Shown here: in pieces, positions 31,527 through 41,160 of the stretch
Numbering within the stretch: the stretch's first letter is position 1
Layout: each line of letters begins with the position of its first letter
DNA from: Siphonodentalium dalli
Taxonomy: Eukaryota > Mollusca > Scaphopoda > Gadilida > Siphonodentaliidae
DNA length: 64,000 nucleotides
Assembly: GCA_032622095.1 (NCBI GenBank)
Contig: CP136061.1
Span: 174,243,692 to 174,307,691 of the forward strand
Reading direction: 5' to 3'
The notes under the pieces: model-generated
Told to the model about the DNA's origin: nothing
Databases searched by the model: none
Seen by the model: the letters and a program-made list of their open reading frames with translations, nothing else
Made by a program: the position numbers and the translations under genes

Positions 31527-32100
31527 GTAAGCATAAAAGTTCTGATGTGTACCCATACTATGTATGGTACACATAATGCAGACATCCAGATCAACCATCC
31601 GTTGTTCGTCCATCTGTCTGTCTGTATGTAGACACTTGCTTCCAACACAATAACTCAAGTATTTTATATAGGATTGAATCGGATTAAAATTTTATGTTTA
31701 TGATAATATGAAATGATTAACACTTTCCATCCGTACATTGTCATGTTCTATCCCATGCCGTAACTCTAGTATTTTTTGTTCGATTGTGTTCATATTTGTT
31801 CATATGTGCAGGTTTATAATGACACATGTCTGACCTGTATATTTTTTGGTATCGATTGGTTGATCGGTTTGGAAATAATTAACACTTTCACGCACATACC
31901 ATCTGATTCAATAAGTCAAATACTTTTCTTCTGATTTACCTCATATTTCATACCTAGGTTTTTCTTCATCTGTATTGATTTTGTTTGTGATTAATTAACC
32001 CTTATAATTATGAACCAGGGTTATTAGTAGTGAGTTTGCTATTTCAAACCGGTACGTATATGGTAATTATCCAGTACATTTCAAGACGAACACATGATAT
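31527..32100 (+). repeat. Hairpin-headed repeat (GTACCCATAC...GTATGGTAC) fragment
   Basis: The head GTACCCATACTATGTATGGT (from about 31549) is followed by a CATCTGTCTGTCTGTATG tract and degenerate modules of about 130 bp with TTTTTGGTATCGATTGGTTGA. The same family occupies 61525-63400. Confidence 0.7.
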
Positions 32101-32399
32101 CTGTTTAATCAAGATTGTTGGCATTTGTAAAATGTTTTAAATATGCCCAATGGCACCCTGTATTTGCGTGATCAATGAGAAATGCACTGCACTATTACGT
32201 AGTTGGGGAAGTATCTGGTAAAAGTCTGCTAGTTAATTGTAGGCTAAAATTTAAGTCAGATTTATGAAGGTACAGAATCAGTAATCAGTAATATTCAGTA
32301 TGATTCAGTATGATTGTTCATTGCTTCACAGGTGCTTGCTTCAGTGAGCGAGAAAAAATATTATTTCAAAATTTAGAACAAGTCATTTTATTTTATCAC

Positions 32400-32510
32400 T
32401 CACAAGAATGCAAAGAGTGTGATTCGAAAATATTTGAATCCTAGGATCGAATCGAATCAAACTGGCAGCCCGATTCACGAATCGAATCAAATATCACAAC
32501 TTCGCGGGGG
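32400..32510. mobile_element. hAT-like terminal remnant (CGAATCGAATC motif)
   Basis: GATTCGAAAATATTTGAATC and CGAATCGAATCAAA blocks end in CTTCGCGGGGGC, resembling the right end of the hAT at 45559-46900 (CTTCGCAGGGGC). It is a short internally deleted copy or a solo end. Confidence 0.5.
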
Positions 32511-32844
32511 CCTAAAAATATCCATCATGATAACAAAAATATACACCCTGAAATGAAAATTAAACTAAAAATTGGAATTCACTCTCAAATGAGAATATGA
32601 AATAATTACAATTACTGCATGCAATTTTCCTGGGGCAGACATAGCAATATAGTCATGCTGTCTTCCTGTCTGTCCCAGTAGCATATAACTAAATAATTTT
32701 AGAAGATTGTTATCAATTTGGTCACCAGTAGAATGATTCTTCTAACCATGCCTCACCCTGATGTGCATGCCACCACCATGGAGGCCACCACCATGGAGAC
32801 CATCAGTCTGTCTCCGTTACTTGAGTTGTGATATTCTATTGCAG

Positions 32845-32929
32845 GCTGTTTTTAACTATGGATCCTCATTTTGGAGAGATATCCAGGGCCATGAGAAATA
32901 GAGGGGTAGAGATCTTCATTCCAAATGAG
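32845..32929 (+). CDS. MDN1: Midasin exon with arginine-finger region
   Basis: Acceptor TCTATTGCAG, donor GAG|GTATGT. It encodes LFLTMDPHFGEISRAMRNRG followed by VEIFIPNE. The phrase MDPxxGEISRAMRNRGxEI is the most conserved signature of midasin and holds the sensor and arginine-finger residues that act on the neighbouring ATP site. The frame is intact and ends in phase 0, matching the start of the exon at 56838, 23.9 kb away. Confidence 0.96.
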
Positions 32930-33559
32930 GTATGTTAACCAAATTAAATTTCTTAACAATAGCCTATCTTCAAGTGACTATAAACACAAAATCATTGAAA
33001 CAACCTGGCGATTACACTGTAAAATAACACTCTCAAATTGAAAATCAAATCAAAGAATGAATTCAAAGAGAATTCTTTGAAGGTTCATCATTTTGTGTGG
33101 CGTGATTTGATGTGGTGTCAGTATTAACTCAATTTGAATTCAACATAAGGGAGCGTCTCAAAAGTCTTTGCGGAATCCGCAAATATTTTCCGAAACGTCG
33201 AGATTTCCGCAACGCTATCGTCTGAATTTTTCCGCAAATGTTCCGAAAAACGCCATGAGTTTTCCGCACAATTACCAAAACGTTACATAAAGATTTCCGC
33301 AAACGCCATGAGTTTTCCGCAAAAATTACCGAAACGTTAAATTGAGTTTTCCGCAAAAATTACCGAAACGTTAAATAAAGAATTCCGCAAACATTCCGCA
33401 AAGTCCGTAACGTCGACATTGCGAAAAGTAACTTTCCGAAAACGTTGAAAATTCATGATTGGGGACTGGACTCCTCGTCGGAAGTAAATTTCGCCGGAAT
33501 GGACATTTCGCCGAAAGTCATTTTCGACGGAGTGACAGTTCGCCGGAATATTATAATCC

Positions 33560-34181
33560 CGTAATTAGTCATTAGTGAAGACTGATTGACACAGGTATTA
33601 TAATCCTGCGAACTGCTAATTAGTCATTAGTGAAGACTGTTTGACACAGGTACTATGAAAACAAACTTCGGGCTTCCTTCCTGGCACGTGTGATTATTAC
33701 CATCATTTGTGTTTTACCGACAATACTGTTACCTGAGGTGTGTTCATATTACAATTCACCCGAAGCCATTCTTCCTTCCTAGCACGTGTGATTATTACCA
33801 TCATTTGTGTTTTACCGACAATATACTGTTACCTGAGGTGTGTTCATATTACATATTACAATTCACCCGAAGCCATTGGTGATCCGAAAAGTAAGTATAG
33901 CCTATAGGCCTATGTTGTTTTAGCGGTGGTGATCCGTATAGTAACTAGGTTGTTTTAGCGACTTTCATATGGTATATATATCACTGGCTTTACAACAATC
34001 ACACATCGAGTCAGCAGCACTCACAGGAACATCTCATCGAGTCAGCAGCACTCTTTATCGGAAAGTCTTCCTCCGTAAGGAGAACTTATAAAATTACCTC
34101 TAAGAGTAAAATCAAAGAGTAAACTTATATAAAATTGCTTAAACAAAGTGTAAAACTTCAAAAAATTGCTAAAAATCAGAT
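33560..34181 (+). other. 5' UTR of the Jockey-like LINE with tandem repeats
   Basis: Three tandem duplications precede ORF1: a unit of about 52 bp (AATTAGTCATTAGTGAAGAC, 33572-33655), one of about 105 bp (GCACGTGTGATTATTACCAT, 33682-33880) and a short one (ATCGAGTCAGCAGCACTC at about 34004 and 34036). Repeated promoter monomers are common in LINE 5' UTRs. The true 5' end is uncertain. Confidence 0.55.
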
Positions 34182-35687
34182 ATGGCCAGCAAACAAACAC
34201 CCGCTTCGCAGTGCCCTTCTCAGGGCGCCGATTCAAGTGAGCTTATTGCCTACCTGAAAGAAGATAACAAATCGCTCAAGAAACAGATCGCCGGTCTAGA
34301 AATACAACTTGCTGGATTCAGAGCCTCTATCGACAAGATGGCCGACCGCTTACCCGAAAAGCAACCCACAGCAGAGAAATCGTCCAACAAAAAAGAGAAA
34401 AACAAAAAGAAACCTGAGAAAAACACCACGACACCTGCCACATCATCAGCTCCAGTTCCAGATTTCGCCGCAAAACTACCCTCAGCAACCTCTGTACCGC
34501 CAGCAACTCCAGTACCCATCGTTCAAAAAAACCACGAAGACCACATCGAAGTTGAAATGACAGACGCTGAACAAGACATCTCCGACGAAGAATTCGCCAC
34601 CGTCTTCAAAAACAAAAGAAGACGAAAAGAAAGCATGTTGATTCCAGATCCTATCAGCCCAATCAGCACGCCAGCCAAAAAGATACGAACGCACAAACAG
34701 CCTAGCCCGACAAAAGAACCAGAACGACAAGCGACCAATCACTCCAGCAACAATCCAACCAAGCGAAGAGACATCATAATAGTCGAAAACCTTACCAGCG
34801 AGATGAAGCAGAGTCCACATTTTCTCCATAGAACGATCACGACAAAATATCCCATCCGGACATCAACAACCAGAGCCGGCTCTCTGCTAATCTATCCACA
34901 GAATGATGAAACAAAGCAATATCTACTGACAAAAGCAAAAGACATCCCAGCTTTCAAAGACAACAACATTACGTTCAGACTAACCAACGGAAGCCGTCAC
35001 CAGAGCACACCAACGACTCATAAAGCCGTTATATGTGGCATACCTCCATCTGTCACAGATGACGACATTACACAAGACATTGGCGACAAATACACTGTAC
35101 AAAGACTAAAGAGCTCCCATGACAACCAACCAACATGGAAAGTTAAAATCACCTGCGAGAACAAAGAAGCAAAGCAACTTATAATGAACGGCGTCAGACT
35201 AGGCTCCAACTTAAACAAATACAAAGTCATCGAATACAAAGAACGACCACACGTAACCCAGTGCTACAAATGTCAAAAGTTCAATCACACGGCCGAATTC
35301 TGCAAAAGCAACGACATTATCTGCAAAAATTGCGCGGGAAATCACAAACACCAAGACTGCACCAGTAACATCAAAAGATGCGCGAACTGCGACAGTGATC
35401 ACCACTCAGCATACAAGGGATGCACAGTTTTTAAAACTGAAGTTACAACAAAAGAAACACAAAAGCTCACATACGCAGCCGCCACAAGCAAACCCGCCGA
35501 CATCACTGAAACCCTAAAGCTTGCAGCTGTAATAACATCGACCATTGTCAGCGCCCTGTCTGACAAACAAAGAGATCCACGAAACATCAAAGACAGCGTG
35601 TGTCAATACGTCGAACATGCTGTCAACACCATATACAGAACTCAACTCACAAAAGAAACCATCCAACAGTTCACATACAGACGTTAA
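34182..35687 (+). CDS. Jockey-like LINE ORF1 (501 aa, three CCHC knuckles)
   Basis: An intact frame. Residues 20-55 are helical/coiled; 60-190 are charged and Pro-rich linker (KKEKNKKKPEKN and a basic KRRRKE patch that could act in nuclear import). Residues about 200-345 form the domain seen before the knuckles in Jockey/I-type ORF1 (IIVENLTSEMKQSPHFLH, KAVICGIPPSVTDDDI). Three zinc knuckles follow at about 362-410 (CYKCQKFNHTAEFC, CKNCAGNHKHQDC, CANCDSDHHSAYKGC). This gag-like protein would package the element RNA. ORF2 starts 56 bp downstream. C- and A-ending codons dominate, unlike the AT-rich surroundings, which suggests a relatively recent arrival. Confidence 0.9.
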   Translation: MASKQTPASQCPSQGADSSELIAYLKEDNKSLKKQIAGLEIQLAGFRASIDKMADRLPEKQPTAEKSSNKKEKNKKKPEKNTTTPATSSAPVPDFAAKLPSATSVPPATPVPIVQKNHEDHIEVEMTDAEQDISDEEFATVFKNKRRRKESMLIPDPISPISTPAKKIRTHKQPSPTKEPERQATNHSSNNPTKRRDIIIVENLTSEMKQSPHFLHRTITTKYPIRTSTTRAGSLLIYPQNDETKQYLLTKAKDIPAFKDNNITFRLTNGSRHQSTPTTHKAVICGIPPSVTDDDITQDIGDKYTVQRLKSSHDNQPTWKVKITCENKEAKQLIMNGVRLGSNLNKYKVIEYKERPHVTQCYKCQKFNHTAEFCKSNDIICKNCAGNHKHQDCTSNIKRCANCDSDHHSAYKGCTVFKTEVTTKETQKLTYAAATSKPADITETLKLAAVITSTIVSALSDKQRDPRNIKDSVCQYVEHAVNTIYRTQLTKETIQQFTYRR

Positions 35688-35743
35688 AACAACACATCCA
35701 AAGCTGACACGCCCAAGCACACAAGCCGATTGTAACACCTACA

Positions 35744-38551
35744 ATGGCTGACACGACCAAACAGACTACAACAACACGCCACACACACAACTTGCCCACA
35801 CAAAAACACTCTTTTCACCTACTCCACGTTAACATAAACGGACTATCTGCTAAACGCCAAATTCTTCAAGAGTACATCACCGACCAACAACCAGACGTTA
35901 TCGCCATCAACGAAACGAAACTCAACGACAACAGCAGGGTTAGCTTCACCAACTACAAGATCGCCCGCCGTGACCGTACCGCACACGGTGGCGGGGTAGC
36001 TCTCCTCATCCATAAAGACCTGAAACACGCCATGCTCAACACCGACGACCTAGACGAAGAAACCCTGGCAGTAGAAGTCACCATTCGCAGTGCCAAGACT
36101 GCCATCATCGCCACATATAACCCGCCAAACACAGACCTCAGCAATGCCTCCTTCAAACACTTCACATCAACCCACCGCCACTGCATCTTCATCGGAGACT
36201 ACAACGCGAAGCACACCTACTACGGCTGTAAAAATACCAACAGAAACGGTGACCGAATGTTCAACATCATCGAAGATCTTGATCTACTCATACTAAACAA
36301 CATAGACGAACCAACACATCACCACGCGGCGACCAACAAATGGGACATCCTAGACCTAGCCATTGCCACTCCATCCATCGCATCTAAAGGAATCATGTGC
36401 TATATTGGAGACGACGTATCCAGCGACCACCTACCCGTACACATAAGATCCAGCAATGCCTCAACCGATCGCCACCCGAAAACCCTCCGCCGCAACCTAA
36501 ATAAAGCCGACTGGGACAGTTTCCGACAGCAACTCACCAACAGCATAGACAATTCACCCATCACATCAACCAGCGACATTGACGCTACATGCCAGCACCT
36601 ATCCCAAACCCTCGAATCAGCCCTAGATACAGCATGCCCGAAACAACAAGTCAACACCACAGCATGGCGAGTCTCCCCCGAAACTCTGAAAATGATCCGA
36701 CTTAAACGCAAGCTACGAAGACTACAGCAGAAAAACCCAAACGACATGTACTACCGAAATCTTTACAACAACATGAACAGACAAGTCAAAACGGCAGTCA
36801 AAAAAGAAAAACAAGCATCCTGGCAGCGGTCGACAACCGAACTCGGCGATAAAAGAATGAACAGAAACTTCTGGAGTACCTTCAAATCCCTTACCGGCAC
36901 AGGAAAAAACAACAACAGCACAGAAAAACCCCTCAAAAAAACCGATGGCAGCCTGACCTCAGGAGACAAAGAAAAAGCAGAAGCCTTCGCCGACAACCTT
37001 CAAAAAATCCACAACACCCACCAAGGCCCAGCCTACGACGACGCCTTCAAAGCAACTGTAGAAAACCACATCAAAGACAACCCCGACCTCTTCAAACCAC
37101 TTCCAAGTACCACCAACGACCACGATGATGTCTTCCCCGTAGCATCTCCAATCACACAAGACGAAATCGCATCTAACCTAAAGAAGGGAAAAGGCAACTC
37201 AGCACCAGGCAACGACAGCATCACATACGCCATCCTACGACAAGCCCCTCCAGCCTTCTTCGCCAGACTACTCCTTCTATTCAACGCCTGCCTGACCATT
37301 GGATACTTCCCAACAGCATGGAAAACCGCCGTCGGTATCATGATACCCAAGCCAGAAAAAGACCGCGCCATTCCCAACAACTATCGACCCATCAGCCTCC
37401 TCCAATGTACCGGGAAACTATTCGAAAGAATTATCAGCAGCCGACTACGAGAGCACCTTGAATCCTCCAACTTCTTCAACCCGTGGCAGCGTGGCTACCG
37501 ACAAGGCAAAGAAGGCATGGAACACATCGTTCGACTAGCTGAAGACGCCCGACTATCCCTTGGCAAAAACTGGTTAACAGCTGCAGTATTTCTTGACGTT
37601 GAGAAGGCCTTCGATTCCGTATGGCACGACGGCCTAAGATACAAGTTCAGCCAGCTCAACATCGCCCGAAAATACACACGACTAGTATCCTCTTTCCTAC
37701 AAGATCGTCAACTCAGCGTCCGCATCAACAACGACACATCCAGCCCAGTATTCCTACGCGCCGGAACCCCACAAGGATCAGTACTCAGCCCACTCCTCTT
37801 CCTGATATACGCCAATGACATACCCACCAACCCAAGAAACAACGTAGAAATCTCACAATTCGCCGACGACCTAGGACTCTGGACAACACACAAAAACCCC
37901 AGGATCCTACAAAAACGATTACAAAAGACCCTCGACGACTTATCAACATGGTGCTCTAGATGGAGAATAAAACTCAACGCCAAGAAAACCCAACTCATCA
38001 TATTCCACCAGAGAAAAACAACACAGACTATCAACATCAAGATAGACAACGAGACCGTTCAACCATCCAACCAAGCCATCCTACTAGGAATCACCCTTGA
38101 CCAACGAATGACCTTCGCCGCGCACATCAAAAAAGTCGCTGACAAAGCCAGAAAAAGAACAAACCTGCTAAGTTGTCTCAGAGGTACCGACTGGGGAACC
38201 AACAGCCAGACCATCATCAACCTCTTCACACTATACGTCCGCCCAGTAATGGAGTATGGCGCACCCATCATAACAGCAGCCTCCAACAGCTCAATCGAAA
38301 CCCTGCAGAAAGTCCAAAACAAAGCTCTCCGCATCGCTCTACATCAGCCAATCTTCACACCAATCCAAGCCCTCCACGACGCAGCAGACATACCTACGAT
38401 GAAACAACGACTAACCTACCTCAGAAACCAGACCCTCGCCAGAATCGACAACAGCCCACTCATCCAAGAACTCCATCTACGAAACCAGCTGCTCTCCACC
38501 AAAAAGACCAAGTCCATCCTAGAAATCGACAATACCGACAGACCCATCTAG
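35744..38551 (+). CDS. Jockey-like LINE ORF2 (935 aa, endonuclease and reverse transcriptase)
   Basis: An intact frame with all key residues visible. Endonuclease (residues about 25-245): HVNINGLSAKRQ, INETKLND, YNPPNTD, IFIGDYNAKH and SSDHLPV. Reverse transcriptase (about 470-760): IPNNYRPISLLQCTGKLFER, motif A FLDVEKAFDSVWHDG, motif B AGTPQGSVLSPLLFL, motif C QFADDLGLW and the thumb with WRIKLNAKKTQLI. There is no RNase H after RT, and the length is usual for the Jockey clade. The protein would nick target DNA and copy the element RNA there. An uninterrupted ORF pair is the only candidate for an active element in the window. Confidence 0.93.
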   Translation: MADTTKQTTTTRHTHNLPTQKHSFHLLHVNINGLSAKRQILQEYITDQQPDVIAINETKLNDNSRVSFTNYKIARRDRTAHGGGVALLIHKDLKHAMLNTDDLDEETLAVEVTIRSAKTAIIATYNPPNTDLSNASFKHFTSTHRHCIFIGDYNAKHTYYGCKNTNRNGDRMFNIIEDLDLLILNNIDEPTHHHAATNKWDILDLAIATPSIASKGIMCYIGDDVSSDHLPVHIRSSNASTDRHPKTLRRNLNKADWDSFRQQLTNSIDNSPITSTSDIDATCQHLSQTLESALDTACPKQQVNTTAWRVSPETLKMIRLKRKLRRLQQKNPNDMYYRNLYNNMNRQVKTAVKKEKQASWQRSTTELGDKRMNRNFWSTFKSLTGTGKNNNSTEKPLKKTDGSLTSGDKEKAEAFADNLQKIHNTHQGPAYDDAFKATVENHIKDNPDLFKPLPSTTNDHDDVFPVASPITQDEIASNLKKGKGNSAPGNDSITYAILRQAPPAFFARLLLLFNACLTIGYFPTAWKTAVGIMIPKPEKDRAIPNNYRPISLLQCTGKLFERIISSRLREHLESSNFFNPWQRGYRQGKEGMEHIVRLAEDARLSLGKNWLTAAVFLDVEKAFDSVWHDGLRYKFSQLNIARKYTRLVSSFLQDRQLSVRINNDTSSPVFLRAGTPQGSVLSPLLFLIYANDIPTNPRNNVEISQFADDLGLWTTHKNPRILQKRLQKTLDDLSTWCSRWRIKLNAKKTQLIIFHQRKTTQTINIKIDNETVQPSNQAILLGITLDQRMTFAAHIKKVADKARKRTNLLSCLRGTDWGTNSQTIINLFTLYVRPVMEYGAPIITAASNSSIETLQKVQNKALRIALHQPIFTPIQALHDAADIPTMKQRLTYLRNQTLARIDNSPLIQELHLRNQLLSTKKTKSILEIDNTDRPI

Positions 38552-38994
38552 ATCCCATACAACCGTCAACCAAGCCAACCAACAGCCAAATCCAACAGCC
38601 TCGACTCCTCCACCACGCTTCCACTGCTTTGCCTCCAAATACAACAGCCTCAACAACCGATTTTCATCGAAGAATTAAAGAAAGGGTGAAGGGAACTGCA
38701 CAATGCATTCCGACCATCCTAACCGGCCTGCGGCCGGAAACTACACACACACCACATTTACCATATAAGGGTGAAGGGAACTGCACAATGCAGTCCGACC
38801 ATCCTAACCGGCCTGCGGCCGGAAACTACACAACAAAAAAACATTTACCATATCCACCCAAGATGGATAGAACTACGAATGTTGAGTTGTGTAGGCGTCA
38901 TAAAACTGTGTATGCGCACAATAATGCAATAACTTGCGATAAATGTCAGAATTTTTCAATTGTCCCACAATACACCCACATATAAGTAAATTTA
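38552..38994 (+). other. 3' UTR of the Jockey-like LINE with 85-bp tandem repeat
   Basis: Two copies of AAGGGTGAAGGGAACTGCAC through CCTGCGGCCGGAAACTACAC start at 38682 and 38767. The 3' end is near CCACATATAAGTAAATTT; a long poly(A) is not seen. Confidence 0.7.
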
Positions 38995-39221
38995 TTTCGG
39001 CGATTTTTTTTAACAGTCTATTCCGGCGAAATGTCTTAAATTACGGCGAATAGTCCCGACCTTCGGTGAAGTTGTCGTCAGTTTCCGGCGAACTGTCCCA
39101 AATCTCGGCGAAGTGTCCGGAAAATTGTTGCGGCGAAATATACTTCCGCAAATCGTCACGTCGCAATTAAATCTCGAGACAAGACGCATCACAAACGGGA
39201 ACCTGACACACAAGGCATTAA

Positions 39222-39614
39222 CCCTTTACCCAACAGAAGGGCCCTGTGCCAATGCATTCTCTTATATATGCAAGTCGACCATAGGTCGCCTCGCATATAT
39301 AAGAGAATGCATTGGCTTAACACATTAAAGATTATAAAATTGCTAAAGAATGTAAGAAAAAATGGTAAAAAGTGTTAAAAAAAATCCTTTTTTTAGGCCA
39401 ATGCATTCTCTTATATATGCGAGGCGACCTATGGTCGACTCGCATATATAAGAGAATGCATTGGCACAGGGCATAACTGTAACTATCACAATGTGCTCAA
39501 GGAGCCGATTCCAATGATATCCATATTTGTATGGTTCTATTGAGACAGACCGAAGATATTTTAGGCTGTTGAAGCTTTATTTGGCCGGTTTTGGCCGGTT
39601 TGTTGGGTAAAGGG
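39222..39614. mobile_element. piggyBac-like MITE (393 bp) with TTAA target duplication
   Basis: Termini CCCTTTACCCAACA and TGTTGGGTAAAGGG are exact inverted repeats flanked by TTAA (39218-39221 and 39615-39618). The paralogous copy at 44405-44480 has the uninterrupted GGCATTAAAGGG, that is, one TTAA, confirming target duplication. Inside are two hairpins (39248-39316 and 39397-39465), each about 24 bp per arm, which are also inverted relative to each other. Non-coding. Confidence 0.92.
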
Positions 39615-39839
39615 TTAAAGGGATTGTTAATCAGCACTGTAAATATAATTGCTCGAATCAACAAACAAACGTGCTATATTTTAATATGATCATTCAACAC
39701 ACTGTATCCACAGTTTTATTATAAACTCTTCTATCATTACGATAGTTTTATCAGAATAGTTTTACTATTATCGTTTATATACCCAATATACTGGGGTGCT
39801 TCTCACCTAAATGCGGGATTTCCATAACAAGCAATTAGC

Positions 39840-40110
39840 TACCACGCTGGACAAAACAAGTATCCACTTAACCGCGGTGCGGTTTGTGTTTCCACCGCGG
39901 CCGAACTGCAACAACATCGCGGCCACACCGGCTAACTGCAGTTAATGGTCCGCGGTCTAATTGCCGTTCGGCCGCGATGTAGGCCTATACTTGCCGTTCG
40001 ACCGCGGTATACTTGCCGTTCGACCGCGGTATACTTGCCGTTCGACCGCGGTATACTTGCCGTTCGACCGCGATATACTTGCCTTTCGGTCACAGTGTAC
40101 TTGCCGTTTT
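39840..40110. repeat. 22-bp minisatellite (TATACTTGCCGTTCGACCGCGG)
   Basis: About six copies of a 22-bp unit at 39960-40105 with a GCGGCC-rich lead-in. The paralogue at 44780-44870 has about three copies with GGCCGCG variants. CpG-rich in an AT-rich context. Confidence 0.8.
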
Positions 40111-40469
40111 TAGAATGTGTTGAAAAACACAAAGAGGGCACTATAAATGTGGTTTGATTGAGCCCATTGTTTAGCCAGACGATCTATTCAGTGTGTTAAA
40201 TTGGCGATCTGCTACGTCAGGCTACGTCAGGCGACAAGGTGTGATAATCTTATAAGTATATAGTCGACGTCCTACCGGTATACTAAATTAAATTACACTA
40301 ATTTAAACTATAATTATTTGGTTTGAAATTACATTGACTACATCCGTCCATGTGGGTCTCCTTTTGGAATTTACTGCCAGCCAGAATTTTCTTCACAATA
40401 AAAAATAAAGAGCGTTTGTGCGTGGTAAGGTATGTTTCGCCCGCGAACATTTTATGAACCAAAGGGGCT

Positions 40470-40862
40470 TGTTACATGAGCCGGGACAACTCGGCTAGCC
40501 GAGTCAACTCGGTCTGCCAGCCCCAGGACAACTCGGTCGCGCTGTTAAATGAGTCGAGACAACTCGGTCAACCCATCGACGTATATTTTTAATATAGATC
40601 GATGGTCAACCGGGACAACTCGGTTGACGTGCACAAAACTAGCTGTCAATCACCGAGTCACGGCGTAATGTGGGTGGTCATTAGACGTCACTCACATGAC
40701 GCGAACATTCTATTGGCTGACGTCATGAAAGTAACAACGAATCGTGTAACGTTCCATATCTAGCCGGGATGACTCGCTGTTAGCCTATAGACTAAAAATC
40801 CTTCCTTCATCTATGCTGTTACATGGACCAAGTTGTCCCGGCTAACAGAGTTGTCCCGGCTA
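40470..40862. repeat. Foldback repeat with GGGACAACTCGG motifs
   Basis: Left: GTTACATGAGCCGGGACAAC then CTCGGCTAGCCGAG. Right: GTTACATGGACCAAGTTGTC and two TTGTCCCGGCT. Between them, CAACCCATCGA and TCGATGGTCAACC form a stem. Part of the left end is also at 45522-45556 in the paralogue. Confidence 0.65.
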
Positions 40863-41160
40863 TTCAATTCAATTAAGTTTATTCTGGTCGTCAATTATAG
40901 ACATTACAGAAGAGTTGTATACATAAATACAATATATATGATTTCGGGAGTTAAATAGAGCGGCTAATTATAAGTGTTTGGTCTCTGATAGAAGTCGGGT
41001 TTCAGATATTTTATTCTTAGTTTGCCAAGTTCCCTACAATTCAGTACCATGTGGTATTCATCGCCGATTTCGAGATTACAGAGAGTGCAGATTCTGTCCG
41101 AATAATCCGTAGGCCTATTCGTCCAAGCGCCGAGTTCTTTTTGGCAGTTTGTGGTTTCTA
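40863..41160 (-). mobile_element. 3'-terminal fragment of an L2/RTE-type LINE
   Basis: The minus strand reads CTLCNLEIGDEYHMVLNCRE then a short basic end and a stop, with an AT-rich 3' UTR ending in AAACTTAATTGAATTG. CxxC...HhhhxC is a LINE ORF2 terminal motif. Strongly 5'-truncated. Confidence 0.65.

Larger units (their letters stand above)
33478..39152. mobile_element. Nested element with TTCGCCG/CGGCGAA subterminal motifs
   Basis: Left part CGGAAGTAAATTTCGCCGG and right part, inverted, CGGAAGTATATTTCGCCGC. The left subterminal (33478-33545) and right subterminal (38995-39145) hold many (T)TCGCCGGAA or CGGCGAA motifs. The Jockey-like LINE lies within it. Exact ends and target duplication could not be fixed. 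Confidence 0.55.

Noticed and set aside
34250-38334. Long minus-strand frames opposite the Jockey-like LINE
   Set aside because: Shadow frames caused by the strong C/A bias of the coding strand; no domains.
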